64,000 nt of DNA. Source: Phytophthora quininea. Taxonomy: Eukaryota > Oomycota > Peronosporomycetes > Peronosporales > Peronosporaceae. Of this stretch, positions 9,380 through 20,808 are shown in pieces (within the stretch, counting starts at the first letter, position 1; every line of letters begins with the position of its first letter). The notes under the pieces were generated by a model. That model was not told where the DNA came from and did not search any database. It saw nothing but the letters and a program-made list of their open reading frames with translations. The DNA lies in NCBI GenBank assembly GCA_011947345.1, contig JAAVTG010000325.1, forward strand, positions 24,798-88,797, in the 5' to 3' direction. The position numbers were made by a program, and so were the translations under genes.

Positions 9380-11431
9380 ATGGCGCTGCGCGAGGAGATG
9401 GTCGAGAACGGGGTCAAGTTCCTGCAGCACCCCAACGTGCAGGCGAGTGTCCCCAATATCTTTCAGTGTTTCCCACTTCTCTAATGATACGTCTGAACAG
9501 TCGACGCCCCTATCCGAGCGCGTGTCCTTCCTGGAGGGCAAAGGGATGACCAAGGAGGAAATCCAGGAGGCCATCGAGCGCCACCAGAACGGCGGGGGCG
9601 CATCTAATGCTGTGGTGACTCCTGTTCCTACAGCAGTGCAGCCAGTGCCTGCTGCAGCGCCCATGATGATGACGGCGGCCGCCCCAATGCAGATGCTGCA
9701 AGGCAGAGCGCGATATCCAGGCTATGTGCGTGTGTTGTGGACGCTGTCGTCGCTGGTAGGCGCCGCCTCGATCTTGACGTTCCTTTGGAACTATGCAGTG
9801 CAATCGGGATACATTCCTTGGCTGGTACGGTGACTTGCACATGATGGAAGTTGGTTTGCCGCTTGTGAGTTGACGGAGTTGGTTGCATTTCGTGTAGAGA
9901 CCGACACCGCTGTTATTAGAGGCAGCAAGAATTCAGGAGGAAAAGGAAAAAGAGGCAAAGAAGGATGAGGATCTGCTTGAGGAGCTTGCGACCGTGTCCG
10001 AGGCGATCCAAAAGCAGACGGCGGAGCTGGCCAAGCTAAGTGCGTCGCTAGACGAGAAAGAACGGGACTTGCATAGCAAGACGCTGCTGACTGCGCAAAT
10101 TTCGAATGCTCTTGCTGAGCAAGGCAACGCCCAGTCCATTGCCGAGTTGAAGGCTGAGATTTCGACGTTGAAGGCGCTCCTGCTTTCTAAGAAGTCGAAT
10201 GATTCAGGCTCTTCAGTACAAGAGATCAGTGAAGAAAGCAACGGGCAATCAAGTGCTTCAACAACTGAAACCAAGATTCATGCAACACCGACGGCTCCGA
10301 TGAGCGTAAAGGGACCAACCATAGAAGCCCCGAAAGCGGTGTCGAAAGCTGAACGGATGGAAATCGCCCTCAAGAAGATCCGAACGGAGGTGCGTGAAGC
10401 TGATCTTGATGAAATTTGTAGCAACGAATTTCTGAATAGGGTGTACGCAGAATTCGCTGGAGCAACTGAAATTGGCGGCGGGCATTCTTAGCATGTATGT
10501 CAAAAATCTTGTGGAGGTAAGCTGCTTAGGTGTTTACAGTCCTGCAATGAAACTGGGGAGATCTATCGTTTATATGCTTCTTGTAGAACCCGGATGTGCC
10601 TCGCTATCGCCGTATTGCGCCTGGTAACGCCAACTTCAAGCAAAAATTGAGCCTCTCAAGGTAAGCAGCGTTCAGGAGAATATCACAACAAATGACTAAT
10701 GCTATGGTTTTGCTTACTGGATAGCACCACGACGAGCTGCTCAAGTCGATCGGCTTCGAGACTGCGGGGCTCAACATGGAATGGAAGTGGCACACGGCGA
10801 GCCGAACAAATGGTGATTTCGACGAGAACTTGGCCATTTTGCGTGCTCTGCTCAAGGCGCTGCAGTCCCTCACGAGCCCAAATGCGACTTCCAGTTTATC
10901 TCTGGAGGAGATCGCACACGCTAGTCTCGCGGAGTTTTGTGCCGAGCAAGACAAGAAGAAACATGAGGCCACACCAACAACGACTTCGGCGACTACCAAG
11001 GCTACGACTGGGGCGAACTCTACTATGCAGAACTTCGCGAACTTGTCCGTTGGCCACAGCGCCCCGGAGACCCCTGCGTCCACTAGCCTCGACGCATTTA
11101 TGGCACGTTTGGAGCAGCAGACCAGCGTTCACAACTTGCCGACAGAAAAGTCAAAATCGGCGTCCTCTTACGTCGCGACTGCGGCGGATGATGAAGAAGA
11201 AAAATGCCAGTGCCGATGACGAACTCAATCTCGCCGACAGTGACGACGGGCGGGCCGTCATACCCGGAGTCGTTCAAGGAGGTCATGGACCTTATTCAGA
11301 AGGGGGAACCAGTGCCAGGCATTCGAGAGATTGAGGACAAGCTGTCGGTAGACTCCAGCACGTTACTGTCCCAGCAAATGAAGGCCGAGGAGGCGGTGGC
11401 GGCGAAGCCCTGGGAGAAGATCAAAGCATAG
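9380..11431 (+). CDS. PEX14: PEX14 peroxisomal docking protein with a PUB-like domain
   Basis: Peroxisomal membrane docking factor for the PEX5 cargo receptor. Exons are 9380-9442, 9501-9824, 9898-10516, 10587-10660 and 10725-11431. The first intron uses a GC donor (CAG|GCGAGT). Domains in order: Pex14 N-domain (VKFLQHPNVQ, PLSERVSFLEGKGMTKEEI); transmembrane segment VLWTLSSLVGAASILTFLW; coiled coil in exon 3; a PUB-like block (GILSMYVKNLVE, NPDVPRYRRI, HHDELLKSIGFE); Thr/Ser-rich linker; and a C-terminal KPWE domain (YPESFKEVMDLIQKGEPVPGI ... KPWEKIKA). Frame slips occur at GGG 10439-10441 (apparent +1), A5 at 10642-10646 (-1) and A5 at 11200-11204 (-1), all at homopolymers, so I treat the gene as intact. 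No PUB domain is known to me in animal or yeast PEX14. Confidence 0.88.
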
Positions 11432-12933
11432 CCATGAAAAGCCAAATACACACGCTTGGCATGTTGATTTCCACTGCCGCCTAGACTTCCTCCATGATCA
11501 TTTGCTCGATGCTGTGCAGCTGTTTCGAGGACAGCGGACGCGACAGCATCAGTGCTGCATCGTCAAAGGCCGACGCCTAGAAGAAGCGAGCAACAACCTA
11601 GGGTGTACGATGTAGTCATCGCAGCAGCCATGCCACCAAGAAAATATTCGCTCAGCCAAATCTCAGGAAGCATCTAGAGCTGGATGTCGCTCGGGAGAGC
11701 CAGCGATCTTGAAAGAATATCACGTCTATTTTCTTGCAGGCATCCGTGCAAGCCATGTAGAGAGCATGAGGTTGCATTACAGCAAGCGCCACCGGCGGCG
11801 GTGCTGCTCTCAGCTCGCATCGCCAGCGCCAGCAGGGTGAGGATTCAAAAGCCCGGTGTACACTCACTTTCGAGGAAATGGCCAGTGCGAGCTGCCAGAG
11901 TCGGTGTCGCACCCGCTTCAACAGACCCGTTTCTGCAAACCGATGGGTCGATGCATAGTAGAATAAGGTAAATCGGTTTTCGCGGGGTCGGCCGCCGTCA
12001 GGGCTATTGGCAGACAAAAATATGCTGTGCCTTTGAAGAGCGCAGTTTCCAGTTTGCTGAGTCGAGGGCAAGTGGTTGTCGTCGAAAGTCGTGGTGGTCT
12101 TTATGGCCGCGATCCGAGTTCGTAGTGCGCCTGCACAGCGTCAAGGTATGGAGTGCGTCTGTGCACCCGCTGGTTGTTGTCCGTTTCTCAATCTTGTTGT
12201 GTCGTTTTCTTGCCAGGCGGAAGATGACGAGTCCGATCCTCGAGTCTGGAGCTATTACCCCTCCCAGGGGGTAACCTCCTGCCGAGACTGAGGGGGGATC
12301 TCCGCCATGGTTGTTTTTTCCTGAGGCCTGCCTTGGAGGATCGATCACTGGCCAGTGAGCAAGTCGATTCATGTCGTGGGATGACGTGATGAGGCGCGAG
12401 TTCGAGTGGAGGAAGAGCCGTCCATTGAGATACTGGTCACAGTTCTTTTTGCCTTCCTTTTGGCAACAAGGCGTCTGGATACTCCACTCGATTCGCTTCC
12501 CTCTGGGCAGGTTGGTCTGGATCTGTTTGGATCCATGGTGCTAGCTGTGCGGCGCGACAGTTCGACCATGACACTCGCTCGATGACTACATGGCCAAGGC
12601 TTCCAAGCTATGGCCACCAACTCTCCGCGGGATGAACGACGGGCGATGCATGAAGGTTGGTGTCTGCGTGGGTGTCGTTATAAATATGTTTTTATTTGTT
12701 TGGATTTTAGCGCTTTTCTACTTTTTCTAAACTGATGAAGGTGGCGTCTCGAACGAGGATGCCGGGGAGTGACGAGCGAGTGCTGTGGCGGTCGACGTGG
12801 ACGCGCTTGGTGCAGCTACCCAACGTCGCCGGGAGCTCGCCAATTCCAGACGCTCGCTAGTAGCTTGGCTGCTTGAGGCGCGCGCGTGGAGTGGGGCAGT
12901 CTTCGCTCGCACACTCCCGCGTCGGCAGCCCTC
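11432..12933. other. Region between PEX14 and the cyclin gene
   Basis: Mostly unassigned. Contains the C-terminal fragment listed at 11481-12071. On the minus strand near 12240-12640 there are Pro/Arg/Gln-rich readings (ESSGVSRRLV, PPQSRQEVTPG) reminiscent of retroelement gag but too broken to classify. Confidence 0.3.
11481..12071 (-). CDS. C-terminal exons of an unidentified protein
   Basis: The last exon (11481-11576) starts after a TTCTTCTAG acceptor and reads ASAFDDAALMLSRPL then HSIEQMIMEEV before a stop. Upstream, frames such as ENRRDILSRSLALPSDIQL, MLPEIWLSEYFL and HRLWQLALAISSK look protein-like. They sit in different frames with at least one in-frame TAG. This could be a spliced gene with base-calling slips or a decayed gene. 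It converges on PEX14, 50 bp away. No family is recognised. Confidence 0.25.
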
Positions 12934-14241
12934 TTACAGGCAGTACTTAAACTTCTTTCCAGAACAAAACGTGTTTTCGGAAGCAGCGTCCTTACCGCGC
13001 TTGCGCGATAGTCTGCTGGTGGTTGACGCTCGCGCCGCTGAAGTGCTTCCCAACAACTTGTCAGCACTTGAACTATCGTTGGCAATAGGGAAGCTGTCCA
13101 ACAGCGACGCGGGCGTTGCGGGGACTTGTGCCGTCTCGCGTGGACTCTCGTCACTGACCTTGTGAGACTTGACATCATGATCAAAGTCGTGGTCGTACGG
13201 AGAGCGGCCCTGGCTACTGCCACACTCCGGAGACGTCACACACGCAGCGGAGTCCATCGGAGACGACATCATCGGACTCGAGTGCTCTAGATGCTCGTCC
13301 GCATCCATCTCAAAGAACGGCGCCGGGCTTTCGATCGGCTTGGGCGGGTGGAACATGTAGACTAACTTAGACAGTCCCGCCGCGAGCACGTTCGTTTCGA
13401 TGTACGGAGCCGTGTATGCTTTGAGCAAGAAGCGAGCCGCATCTAAATAAAAGACAAGAGCTTGCTTTAAACAATGCCAGCACCCACAAGAGAACAAAGT
13501 TCACATGCATGGCAATACCTTGTAAGGTATGGAGAGGAGTCGACAACGCACTCCACCACGGCAAGCCGCTGGCCGTGCACAGGTCCTCGGGGACGTAGTT
13601 CTCGTACAGTCCCGCCAGATAAACCGCCCCGGCCGCTAAATCCACCGACTCCAGACGCAAACACGCCACCGTGTACGCGCTGTCGTTCAGAAAAGACCAG
13701 GCCACCTGTTTGATCTTACCACTCTGCGCCTTGGCGTCGCGCTCGGACAGATGACGCAGGCGCACCACCTTGTCCACCTTCTCGTTAATGTACTTGTACG
13801 GGTGCGAGAGGGTCAGTTCGTAGGCGAGTGTGTGCAATACCACGCCCTCCATCGAGATGATCTTGCCAGCGATGACCTGCGGGTCGTGCTTCTGAATAGC
13901 AAACACCTGGTCTTTCTCCACCACCTTGCGCACCGCAACGTACTCCTTGGCCACGTGCCCAATCTTCTTGGGACTCTCTTCGGCTTTAGAGCCCAGCAAC
14001 ACGCATGCGGCGGCCACGAGGTACTTGTCGTAGCGCACGAGTGACTGGCGCATGTAGAAGCGGTGGAGGTAGTTGTCGGCGCTAATCTGCGCCAACTTGG
14101 GCAGGTCCAACGCCTTGGCCATCTTCTCGATGAAGTCGCACGCTTTGCGGCGCAGCACCAGCTCGTCTGCAAACTTCATTCCATCTCTCTGAGAGGGGTG
14201 GCGCGCAGCTCCTGTTCCGTGAAGATCCAGTCGGTGGCCAT
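12934..14241 (-). CDS. Cyclin K/T-type cyclin (transcriptional CDK partner)
   Basis: Regulatory subunit of a P-TEFb-like kinase that phosphorylates RNA polymerase II. Exons are 13519-14241 and 12934-13442. With one extra C in the run 14195-14198 (G on the + strand) the coding length is 1233 nt, 410 aa. The N-terminus DWIFTEQELRATP then DGMKFADEL matches cyclin T/K. The two cyclin folds contain YLHRFYMRQSL, AAACVLLGSKAEESPKK, MEGVVLHTLAYEL, HPYKYI and VAWSFLNDSAYTVACLRL, then AAGAVYLAGLYENY. The C-terminal 130 residues are Ser/Asp/His-rich and disordered, ending in a basic KRGKD ... GKKFKYCL patch. The frame slip is at C4 just after ELRAT. Cyclin L is a less likely alternative. Confidence 0.88.
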
Positions 14242-15053
14242 GGCTCTGTCTGTCTGTGTAGCTCTGTGTATCGGGTTTTTGTATGAAGAGGGCAGCTAAA
14301 CTGCACCAACCAGAATAAGACGCGGTCAGAGCGGCAGCACGCGGCTAAACATGGGCTCCGAGGCCTTACCTGCTTGTATGAACTCCACCGAGGCCAGTCG
14401 AGCGTCCGCTAGAGACGCTGGAGGGCGGGAAACTCGGCCGTGGGGTGGGCCGCAGAGAAGACGCGTTCGACGCTCGTCCGGTGGCGACGAAAGCGCTACG
14501 AGAGGGTGCTGTGGGGGCCTGCCGAGTGCCCGAGGGGAGTCCTGCCCGTGTCCTGTGCCCGAGAGCCGCTGCAAGTGCTGCGAATCGGCCCCTCGAGTCG
14601 ACTGTTCCTGCTCGGCGTGCGCTCGTTTCCAAGGCGCGCGTTCTTGAATTCTCCCCTCTTGCGACGCGGCTTTTCTTTCCGGTAACAAACCGCGCGAATG
14701 GATGGCAGACAACGGTCCAACTGGCTCTAACATCTTGCATTTTGTATGTGGTGAAAAATAACCGAGTGGGAGGATGGAGGGCATCTCGCCCGGTCGCTTT
14801 TAAACCTTGGTTTTGTATGGGATTGCCATCGTTCACCCGTTCTCAACGGCAGAGAACGTTCTAGATTTCCGATCGCGAGGAAAAGCGTTTCTTTCGCACG
14901 CCAGTGCTGAATCTATTTTCTGACGTGAAACGGCCTTTTTATGGAAATGAATAGGGCCCATCGGACGTAAAACGGACGTCTTGGGGGCCACCAGAATTTT
15001 CCGGCAAGACGTGGGCGTCTGCGATTGGTCGGCGCGAGCATACAAAACGCAAG
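14242..15053. other. Unassigned GC-rich spacer upstream of the cyclin gene
   Basis: About 800 bp with overlapping ORFs of 100-156 aa on both strands, all Arg/Pro/Ser-rich as expected from GC-rich non-coding DNA. The minus-strand reading ADARLASVEFIQAGKASEPM looks the most protein-like but stops at 14326. Confidence 0.3.
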
Positions 15054-15637
15054 ATGTCAACGGCCCCGCCTCTACGAGGCGCGCGCACATTGCGGCGATC
15101 CCTGCAGCTTGAAGTCGAAGCGGATGCTGGCTCGGCCGCCAGCGCTGTGGCTGGCTGTCACGTGTCGGAGACCCAGCGCGAGGACGGATGCGAGAGACCT
15201 GGTTCTGCTGCGGGAAGCTCGGCGAGGCGCTGTCGATCCACGCGTTCGAGCTCGCGTTCGCGCTGCTGGTGCTGCTTGGTGGGGCCACTGTTGCTTGGTT
15301 TGGATCTGTTTGCTACCTGCACGGGTGGTTTAACACAAAGCTGCTGAGCAGTGGTAGTTTTGTAATGCTAGTGTGTCGCTCTTTTTGTCTTGGCGCGGTG
15401 GCGCTGCTTGCAGACGTCGGCCTGCTGGTGTTCCTGCTGTCCTCGCCGGACGCCCACGGGCGGCCACACCCCGCCGCCTTGCCGAGTCGACCGCCGGAAC
15501 AGCTGAGAACGGCCGTCGAGCAGCCCAGCAGGCGTCGTCAGCAATCGGTGAACAGGGTTGCAGCCTTGATGGACGAGCGGGTGCTGAGGTGGGTCGGCAG
15601 TCAACAGCGCCGTTCATTGTCCAGGAAGCGGCATTGA
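15054..15637 (+). CDS. Two-pass membrane protein, unknown
   Basis: Not recognised. The frame from 15188 encodes 149 aa with two strong hydrophobic segments, AFELAFALLVLLGGATVAWF and FCLGAVALLADVGLLVFLL, then a Pro/Arg-rich cytosolic tail with RRRQQSVNR and RRSLSRKRH. The frame starting at ATG 15054 (MSTAPPLRGARTL) leads into it, out of phase by one base near 15180-15187, so the true N-terminus may be at 15054 if that slip is a base-calling error. No homologous family is claimed. Confidence 0.45.
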
Positions 15638-15767
15638 GTGCATCAACGTGCAGGTCTCCGATGGGCCCTGCTGTATCAATAGTACTGGTTCAATTATTAA
15701 TGGGGTGAAAGTTGCCTTTGTATTCGCTCCTTCTTCAAAACTAGGCCCATGTCCACGATCTGCACAC

Positions 15768-17589
15768 TCACAACAGCAGCGACGGTGCGAGGGCAGCACC
15801 CACAGCAGCGTCCGCAGCCGTCTGGAGCTGCAAAAGATGTGGGTCCGTCAGACGCTTGAGCAGATACCGCTGCAGCAGCTCGTTCCGCACCAGCGCATTG
15901 CCTGTACCGATCATCCTGCAGTGATACACCATTGTTTTGTTAGCACTGCATTTAAATTCTTCCCAAGAACAACGATCATGAAGCGACGTACGGTTGGGCC
16001 GCTGCCAAATACTGCAGCTCTGACGGAATCATAGCGAAGAGATTGTCCACAAGTCCGCGCGACAGCGAAGCACTGATGTCGCCCATGCTCCAATTGTCCA
16101 TGCGCAGGTGCTGGATGCTTCCGGTACCGCTGGGGTCTGCACGCTCGCCGTTCAGCGTCGGCACGAACACTAGTTCCGTGTCCTCGTGCTGAATTCCCAG
16201 TGCAATCAGCTGCTCGTAGACGGCAGCTTCGCGCTGCGCCTCAGCGTCGCCATCGCTATGAGCTGCAGCGTGTCCCATTTCCTCGACCCAGTGTTGCCAC
16301 TGATGAACCAACCACGCAAACGTGTTGCCGCTACCAAAACATGCCCGTCAGTAGTCGTCACCAGTGCCGGATGAGTAAAATCAACAAGCGAACGAACCCG
16401 GAGAGAGAGGCTGCGACGCCAAGGTAGCGGTCTTCAAACAGGAATGGCCGCACTTCAAAGCTCGAGCTCGCGGATTCGGCGGGGTTAGATTTTAGCTTCG
16501 CGACAGATTCCCCGTCAACACCATGGCCATTTGCGCCGACGTTCCAATGTTAATCACTGTGAAGACGGCAAATGCAGGTTTTCAACGATGATCAGTCAAT
16601 GTGCAACAAAATGATCAACCTCAATGGTTGCAACGACTTACATGTGAGACTGGAATCGCTACTGTCCATTTGTCCTTGCCGCTGCACCAGTGCGGCCAGC
16701 ACAGAGCAAGGGTGGTCGCCCATAGGAACGAACACGGGTTTATCCATGGGCAAGCCGAAACTGGCAATTCCATTCGTAGTGCAGCCAATTGAGGTTCCTG
16801 GCTTCTTGACCGATGGCAGCATCGATGACGGTATCTGCAGTGCCCGCAGCACGCTGGCATCCCAATCGTGCGATTGCAAGTCGAAGCCTCCCCAGCTGTG
16901 AGCGTCTGTGGTGTCCATGAAGGTTTCACTCGGAAGCGTGTGGCCACACAATACAAAGGCAACAAAGTCGTGAATCGTGCCACACGCATCCATGCCGACC
17001 AAAGTGCGTGGGGAATTCTCCACGGTGTGTGCAAACGTCGCAAGACCATAACCAGAAGCTAGGTGAATCGCTTGCGCAGTGCTGTCGCCTGAGATGCTAT
17101 GAACTTTTCCTGGCATTGCGCTAGAAACGCTGGCGAGCAGCGCTGGTCTTGCCAGGTTACCAATTCACTCCACGCAGGCTCTACCATATCCGTGCCACCA
17201 TCATTGTCTCCACCGTCCCCATTACACGATAGCAAATTCTTCGCCGCTGCATGCACAGCATGGCTGCGCCACCACAAATGCCATGCATCTGACCGCAGAT
17301 CCCGACAGATGTAACTCGTTGTCGTGCCTCCTCGCGCAGCATCGCGATGGCCCGTTGCACGGCCAGCAGCACCTGCTCCACATTTTGCACGCCTTGTTTC
17401 GCCTGCACTGTGTCTCCACCGAACTTCCCCGGCACAACCACGTCACCAAGCGAGACGTTGGCTACGTCTACAGTCTGTCCACTGGTAGCATCAACCATGA
17501 CACACTTGATCGCAGTAGTCCCGATATCCAAACCAAACAGCAGTGGGCTCTCGTCACCCCCGCGATCTCACGTCCCCCGGCAGTGCCAT
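15768..17589 (-). CDS. SHPK: Sedoheptulokinase 1 (FGGY carbohydrate kinase)
   Basis: Phosphorylates sedoheptulose to sedoheptulose-7-phosphate, feeding the pentose phosphate pathway. Exons by homology are 16642-17589, 16398-16556, 15992-16330 and 15768-15915, all GT-AG. Motifs are LDIGTTAIKC (phosphate loop), VGICGQMHGI, VTWQDQRC, ACGTIHDFVAFVLCG, DAHSWGGFD, VPMGDHPCSVLAAL, NIGTSAQMAM, NNWSMGDIS-type text in the third exon (DNWSMGDISASLSRGLVDN) and MIGTGNALVRN ... AADAAVGAAL at the end. Frame slips at 17557-17561, 17276-17278, 17105-17108 and 16510-16513 are all single-base changes in homopolymers. The Copia LTR begins 37 bp upstream of the ATG, so the native promoter has been displaced. Confidence 0.9.
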
Positions 17590-17920
17590 GTCGGTCCTCA
17601 CGAAGTTGCTGATCCGCGCGCCGTCTGTTAGAAGGCAGAAAGCGAAGTGATTTATTTTGTTGTGGTTCTGACTTGCCCATGTAGGACTCCTGATTCTAGC
17701 GGTAAGGTTATTATCAGGTCACCGACAAGTCTGGTCTCATCTGGTCCTACCAAGACCAAATCAGATCAATAAAAAAATGTAGCAACTCTTTTATATGGTC
17801 ACTGTTGAATTGGCAGTTCGACCACACTGCTGGCGAACGCTTGCGGCAGCGCCGGACAAAGCTATCTGAGAAGGAAGAGTTGCGTACATGTCAGACTAAG
17901 GTAGTTTGATGGTGATTATC

Positions 17921-17968
17921 GAAGAGCTTCCTTGAGCGCCACGGACTTGGCGCTCAAGGAAGCTCTTC
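17921..17968. repeat. Perfect 20-bp palindrome with 8-nt loop
   Basis: Arms gaagagcttccttgagcgcc (17921-17940) and its exact reverse complement (17949-17968) surround the loop acggactt. It lies in the MULE 5' subterminal region, about 1 kb before the transposase. Confidence 0.97.
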
Positions 17969-17969
17969 T

Positions 17970-18780
17970 CACTTTGGTTTTGCCGAATACACGTAAGGTG
18001 CAACTTCCTGGGAGCACAGCCAGCTCCCCTCGTCAAGTGTTCAAGTTCACGGTTCAACAGTCACGCCTGTGGTCACGTGACCGAGTGAGACCTTTCTGAA
18101 AATGGATATCGATGTATTTGTGCACATGTGATACACAAGTTTTCTTAACGATATGAGGAACATATGATAGCTTTTATTTTTATTGAAAAGGAGAGTATGG
18201 GATAAAAGGTAAGGATGCGTTTGCTGCTACACAATTTGAATCAGCGTGAGAGTTCTGTACAGGATCATTTCTAAGGACACTCGTAACAATGTACGAACAA
18301 CGTTGTGTTGGGAGCAAGTGAGGGACAGATTGCTTTGGATTGGTGAGTGTGAGGGTCAATGAACCGCATCCTTGCACACGAAATGTGTCGCCGTATGTAC
18401 TGCTTCGAGTATAGTCCATTGTAGTGTGAGTTATTCGCAATGCTTAGGCTGTGTGCGCTATAAGGTTGGCTACCTGCATGAGACCTCCGTAAATACTTAC
18501 TTTGAGGGTTTGGCATTACCCACCTTGGTTCACGGAGAATGACTACAACTATCGAAAAGCAAATCAATTATGACCAAAAGAAATTACACGAGAAAGACGC
18601 AAGCGTGTACGACCTCTCTTCTCGTATTGAGGGTTTAAACGCCGCATTTCAGGCGAAGTAGAGAAGTTTTACGTATTATATCTGCGTTATCCGTTTCCGA
18701 TCGTAAAACTAGCAAGAAACCACTTCAATTTCAACCGCTGAAGGGAAAAGACGTAAACGAAACTCATAAAAACCGCTAAA
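17970..18780. other. MULE 5' non-coding region
   Basis: About 800 bp of AT-rich sequence with only short ORFs. It separates the subterminal palindrome from the transposase promoter. No gene seen. Confidence 0.5.
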
Positions 18781-18823
18781 ACGAAAAGCCATGGTTAAGA
18801 CCCGGGCTTTCTTTCGTCGCTGG

Positions 18824-18839
18824 GCTCATTCTGCGATTT
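18824..18839 (+). promoter_or_regulatory. Oomycete initiator (Inr) of the MULE transposase
   Basis: The sequence gctcattctgcgattt fits the oomycete Inr consensus GCTCATTYYNCAWTTT at nearly all positions. It lies 98 bp before the transposase ATG, a plausible transcription start. Confidence 0.7.
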
Positions 18840-18921
18840 CCGCCCACGACCTCAGTCTGCCTCCAACTTCGCAGCCTCCTGCAAGCCCCTCCACCGACCC
18901 GCCATTCCCAAGACCAGCCTG

Positions 18922-20808
18922 ATGGGCGAGTCAAGCACACCTCTGTTCTCTCCGTCCACCTCAAGGGCATCACTGTCGCCTCCCTCGTGCGAGTTTGACC
19001 AAGATTGGGAGTTTGGAACCGGTTCCGGACTTGATTCTGCTAATGAGTCAGAGGACGAACCTGCCGCCAGCAATGGCGATCCAACGACTCGTTTCGAACC
19101 GAGTTCTCCTGTTCAACGCCTCCATCCACTGCAGGACGGTGATGACTCAGCGGATGGTTCTGATACCCCACGAGATACCAACGCCGACGATGAAGATGAA
19201 GACAATCTCAGTGACGTGCCAACTGAGCCGGACTCAGGTGAAGAATCTGACGAGGACGAGGACAACGTCGGGAACGATCGAGCGACTGTAAGACGGCCGT
19301 TCCGCACTGTCGTCCAAATCGATGGGTTTCAGTACACGAGGGCACGTGATTCATCGCGAAAAACGACGTATCGCTGCAGTTTTTACCGTCGACCTGGTGG
19401 GTGCCGAGGACGTATCGACTACATCAAGAGCAGTCAACAATACGAGAACTTCATACAGCACTCATGTGGGATCGTTGTAGTCGCTCCACGCCGCGAGGTC
19501 GATGTGACTACCGAAATGATGGCTGCAGTGGATAGTCCGGCCGTTGTCAATCTGACTCGTACGGCACAGCAAATCTGGCTGCAGATTCGAGGTCAATTTC
19601 TTTCGCGTGAGGATGCAGTTGTGGTTCGTGGTCTAACACGCGAGCAAACACTCCGGCGTGTTTACCGCGCACGACGAATTCACTTTGGTGGGAATATTCA
19701 CGGAATGATTGAGGTCCCGAACCTCAGTCTTGTTACTGGGACGAGACTTAATTTTTTCCAGTCCCAGTATGTGTTTACCGAAGGAGAGCAACTGCATCGA
19801 GTAATCGGATGGGCTGATCCCCGATTAATCGAGTTGCTCATGTATCCGGGTTCTCATATGTTTATTGACGGGACCTTCAGGTGTGTGCCAAGACCGTTCT
19901 ACCAGTGTGTGATTCTAATGGTCAAAGACGCTGCGAGTGATGTCTACGTCCCGATGTTTTACGTGCTTGCGACTGGCAAAACTGCAGCAATCTACCGCTG
20001 CATGATTACGCTCATTAATGAGTCAGCACGGCGTCGACTTCAACCTGCCAGCGTGGTATGCGACTTTGAACAAGCTCTAATCGACACGGTAGCTACGCAG
20101 TTTCCGAATACTCGACCTGTGGGATGCCTATTCCACTTCAAGCAGGCAAATCGGCGATACATGTTGAAGCTGCGCATGTCACGAGAGCAAATTGCGATTG
20201 CCATGGATATTGGAGTGTTGGACATGCTCACGGTGGTTCCGCCTCAGCACGTCGATCCGTACGGGATCACATTCGTTACACGTACTATCAGGAGCAGATG
20301 TTCGACATCAAACATTGTTTACGCGGAGCAGGCGTGGAACCGATATTGGCGATACTTCAGGCGTACATGGCTCACTCTTTTTCCAGTCGACGTGTGGAAT
20401 GTCCACGGCATGGATTTGCAGATTGTTAGTCGTACCAACAACCCGCTCGAGGGGTCCAACCGTGAACTGAATGCGGCAATCACGGCACCTCACCCCAGCT
20501 TGCCTGTCTTTGTCGGCACAATCGACACAGTATCGAGACGATATGAGAACTTGCTGGATGACATTTCCCACCGACGGGCGGCAGCTCCGTCTCACGAACC
20601 GATTCGCCTACCTGAGGCTGTTTCCTTGGTGGTACAGCGTCATACTCCAGCACGACGAGGGCGACAGCGAAGAAACCAAAGGGCTGCTCGTCGGGGAAGA
20701 CCAACAAGGAGATCGGCTCGATCTACAACTGCTACGCCAGTGCAAGGAAGGACTCTACAAACTCGCAGGCCCTCCATACGGATTGCTGCAACACGCACTG
20801 CTAGCTAA
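18922..20808 (+). CDS. MULE transposase with FLYWCH-type zinc finger
   Basis: 628-aa uninterrupted ORF. The first 100 residues are acidic (Asp/Glu/Ser-rich). A FLYWCH/GCM-type Zn-binding segment follows (YRCSFYRR then GCRGRI, ending IQHSCG). The RNase H-fold transposase core has FIDGTF (first Asp), VVCDFEQALI (second Asp with Glu) and GCLFHFKQANRR (the CxxH insertion typical of MULEs). NNPLEGSNRELNAA lies near the end. The C-terminal tail is Arg-rich. The start is the ATG following the initiator motif. Complete in length and without a frame slip, unlike the transposons around it. Confidence 0.93.
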   Translation: MGESSTPLFSPSTSRASLSPPSCEFDQDWEFGTGSGLDSANESEDEPAASNGDPTTRFEPSSPVQRLHPLQDGDDSADGSDTPRDTNADDEDEDNLSDVPTEPDSGEESDEDEDNVGNDRATVRRPFRTVVQIDGFQYTRARDSSRKTTYRCSFYRRPGGCRGRIDYIKSSQQYENFIQHSCGIVVVAPRREVDVTTEMMAAVDSPAVVNLTRTAQQIWLQIRGQFLSREDAVVVRGLTREQTLRRVYRARRIHFGGNIHGMIEVPNLSLVTGTRLNFFQSQYVFTEGEQLHRVIGWADPRLIELLMYPGSHMFIDGTFRCVPRPFYQCVILMVKDAASDVYVPMFYVLATGKTAAIYRCMITLINESARRRLQPASVVCDFEQALIDTVATQFPNTRPVGCLFHFKQANRRYMLKLRMSREQIAIAMDIGVLDMLTVVPPQHVDPYGITFVTRTIRSRCSTSNIVYAEQAWNRYWRYFRRTWLTLFPVDVWNVHGMDLQIVSRTNNPLEGSNRELNAAITAPHPSLPVFVGTIDTVSRRYENLLDDISHRRAAAPSHEPIRLPEAVSLVVQRHTPARRGRQRRNQRAARRGRPTRRSARSTTATPVQGRTLQTRRPSIRIAATRTAS

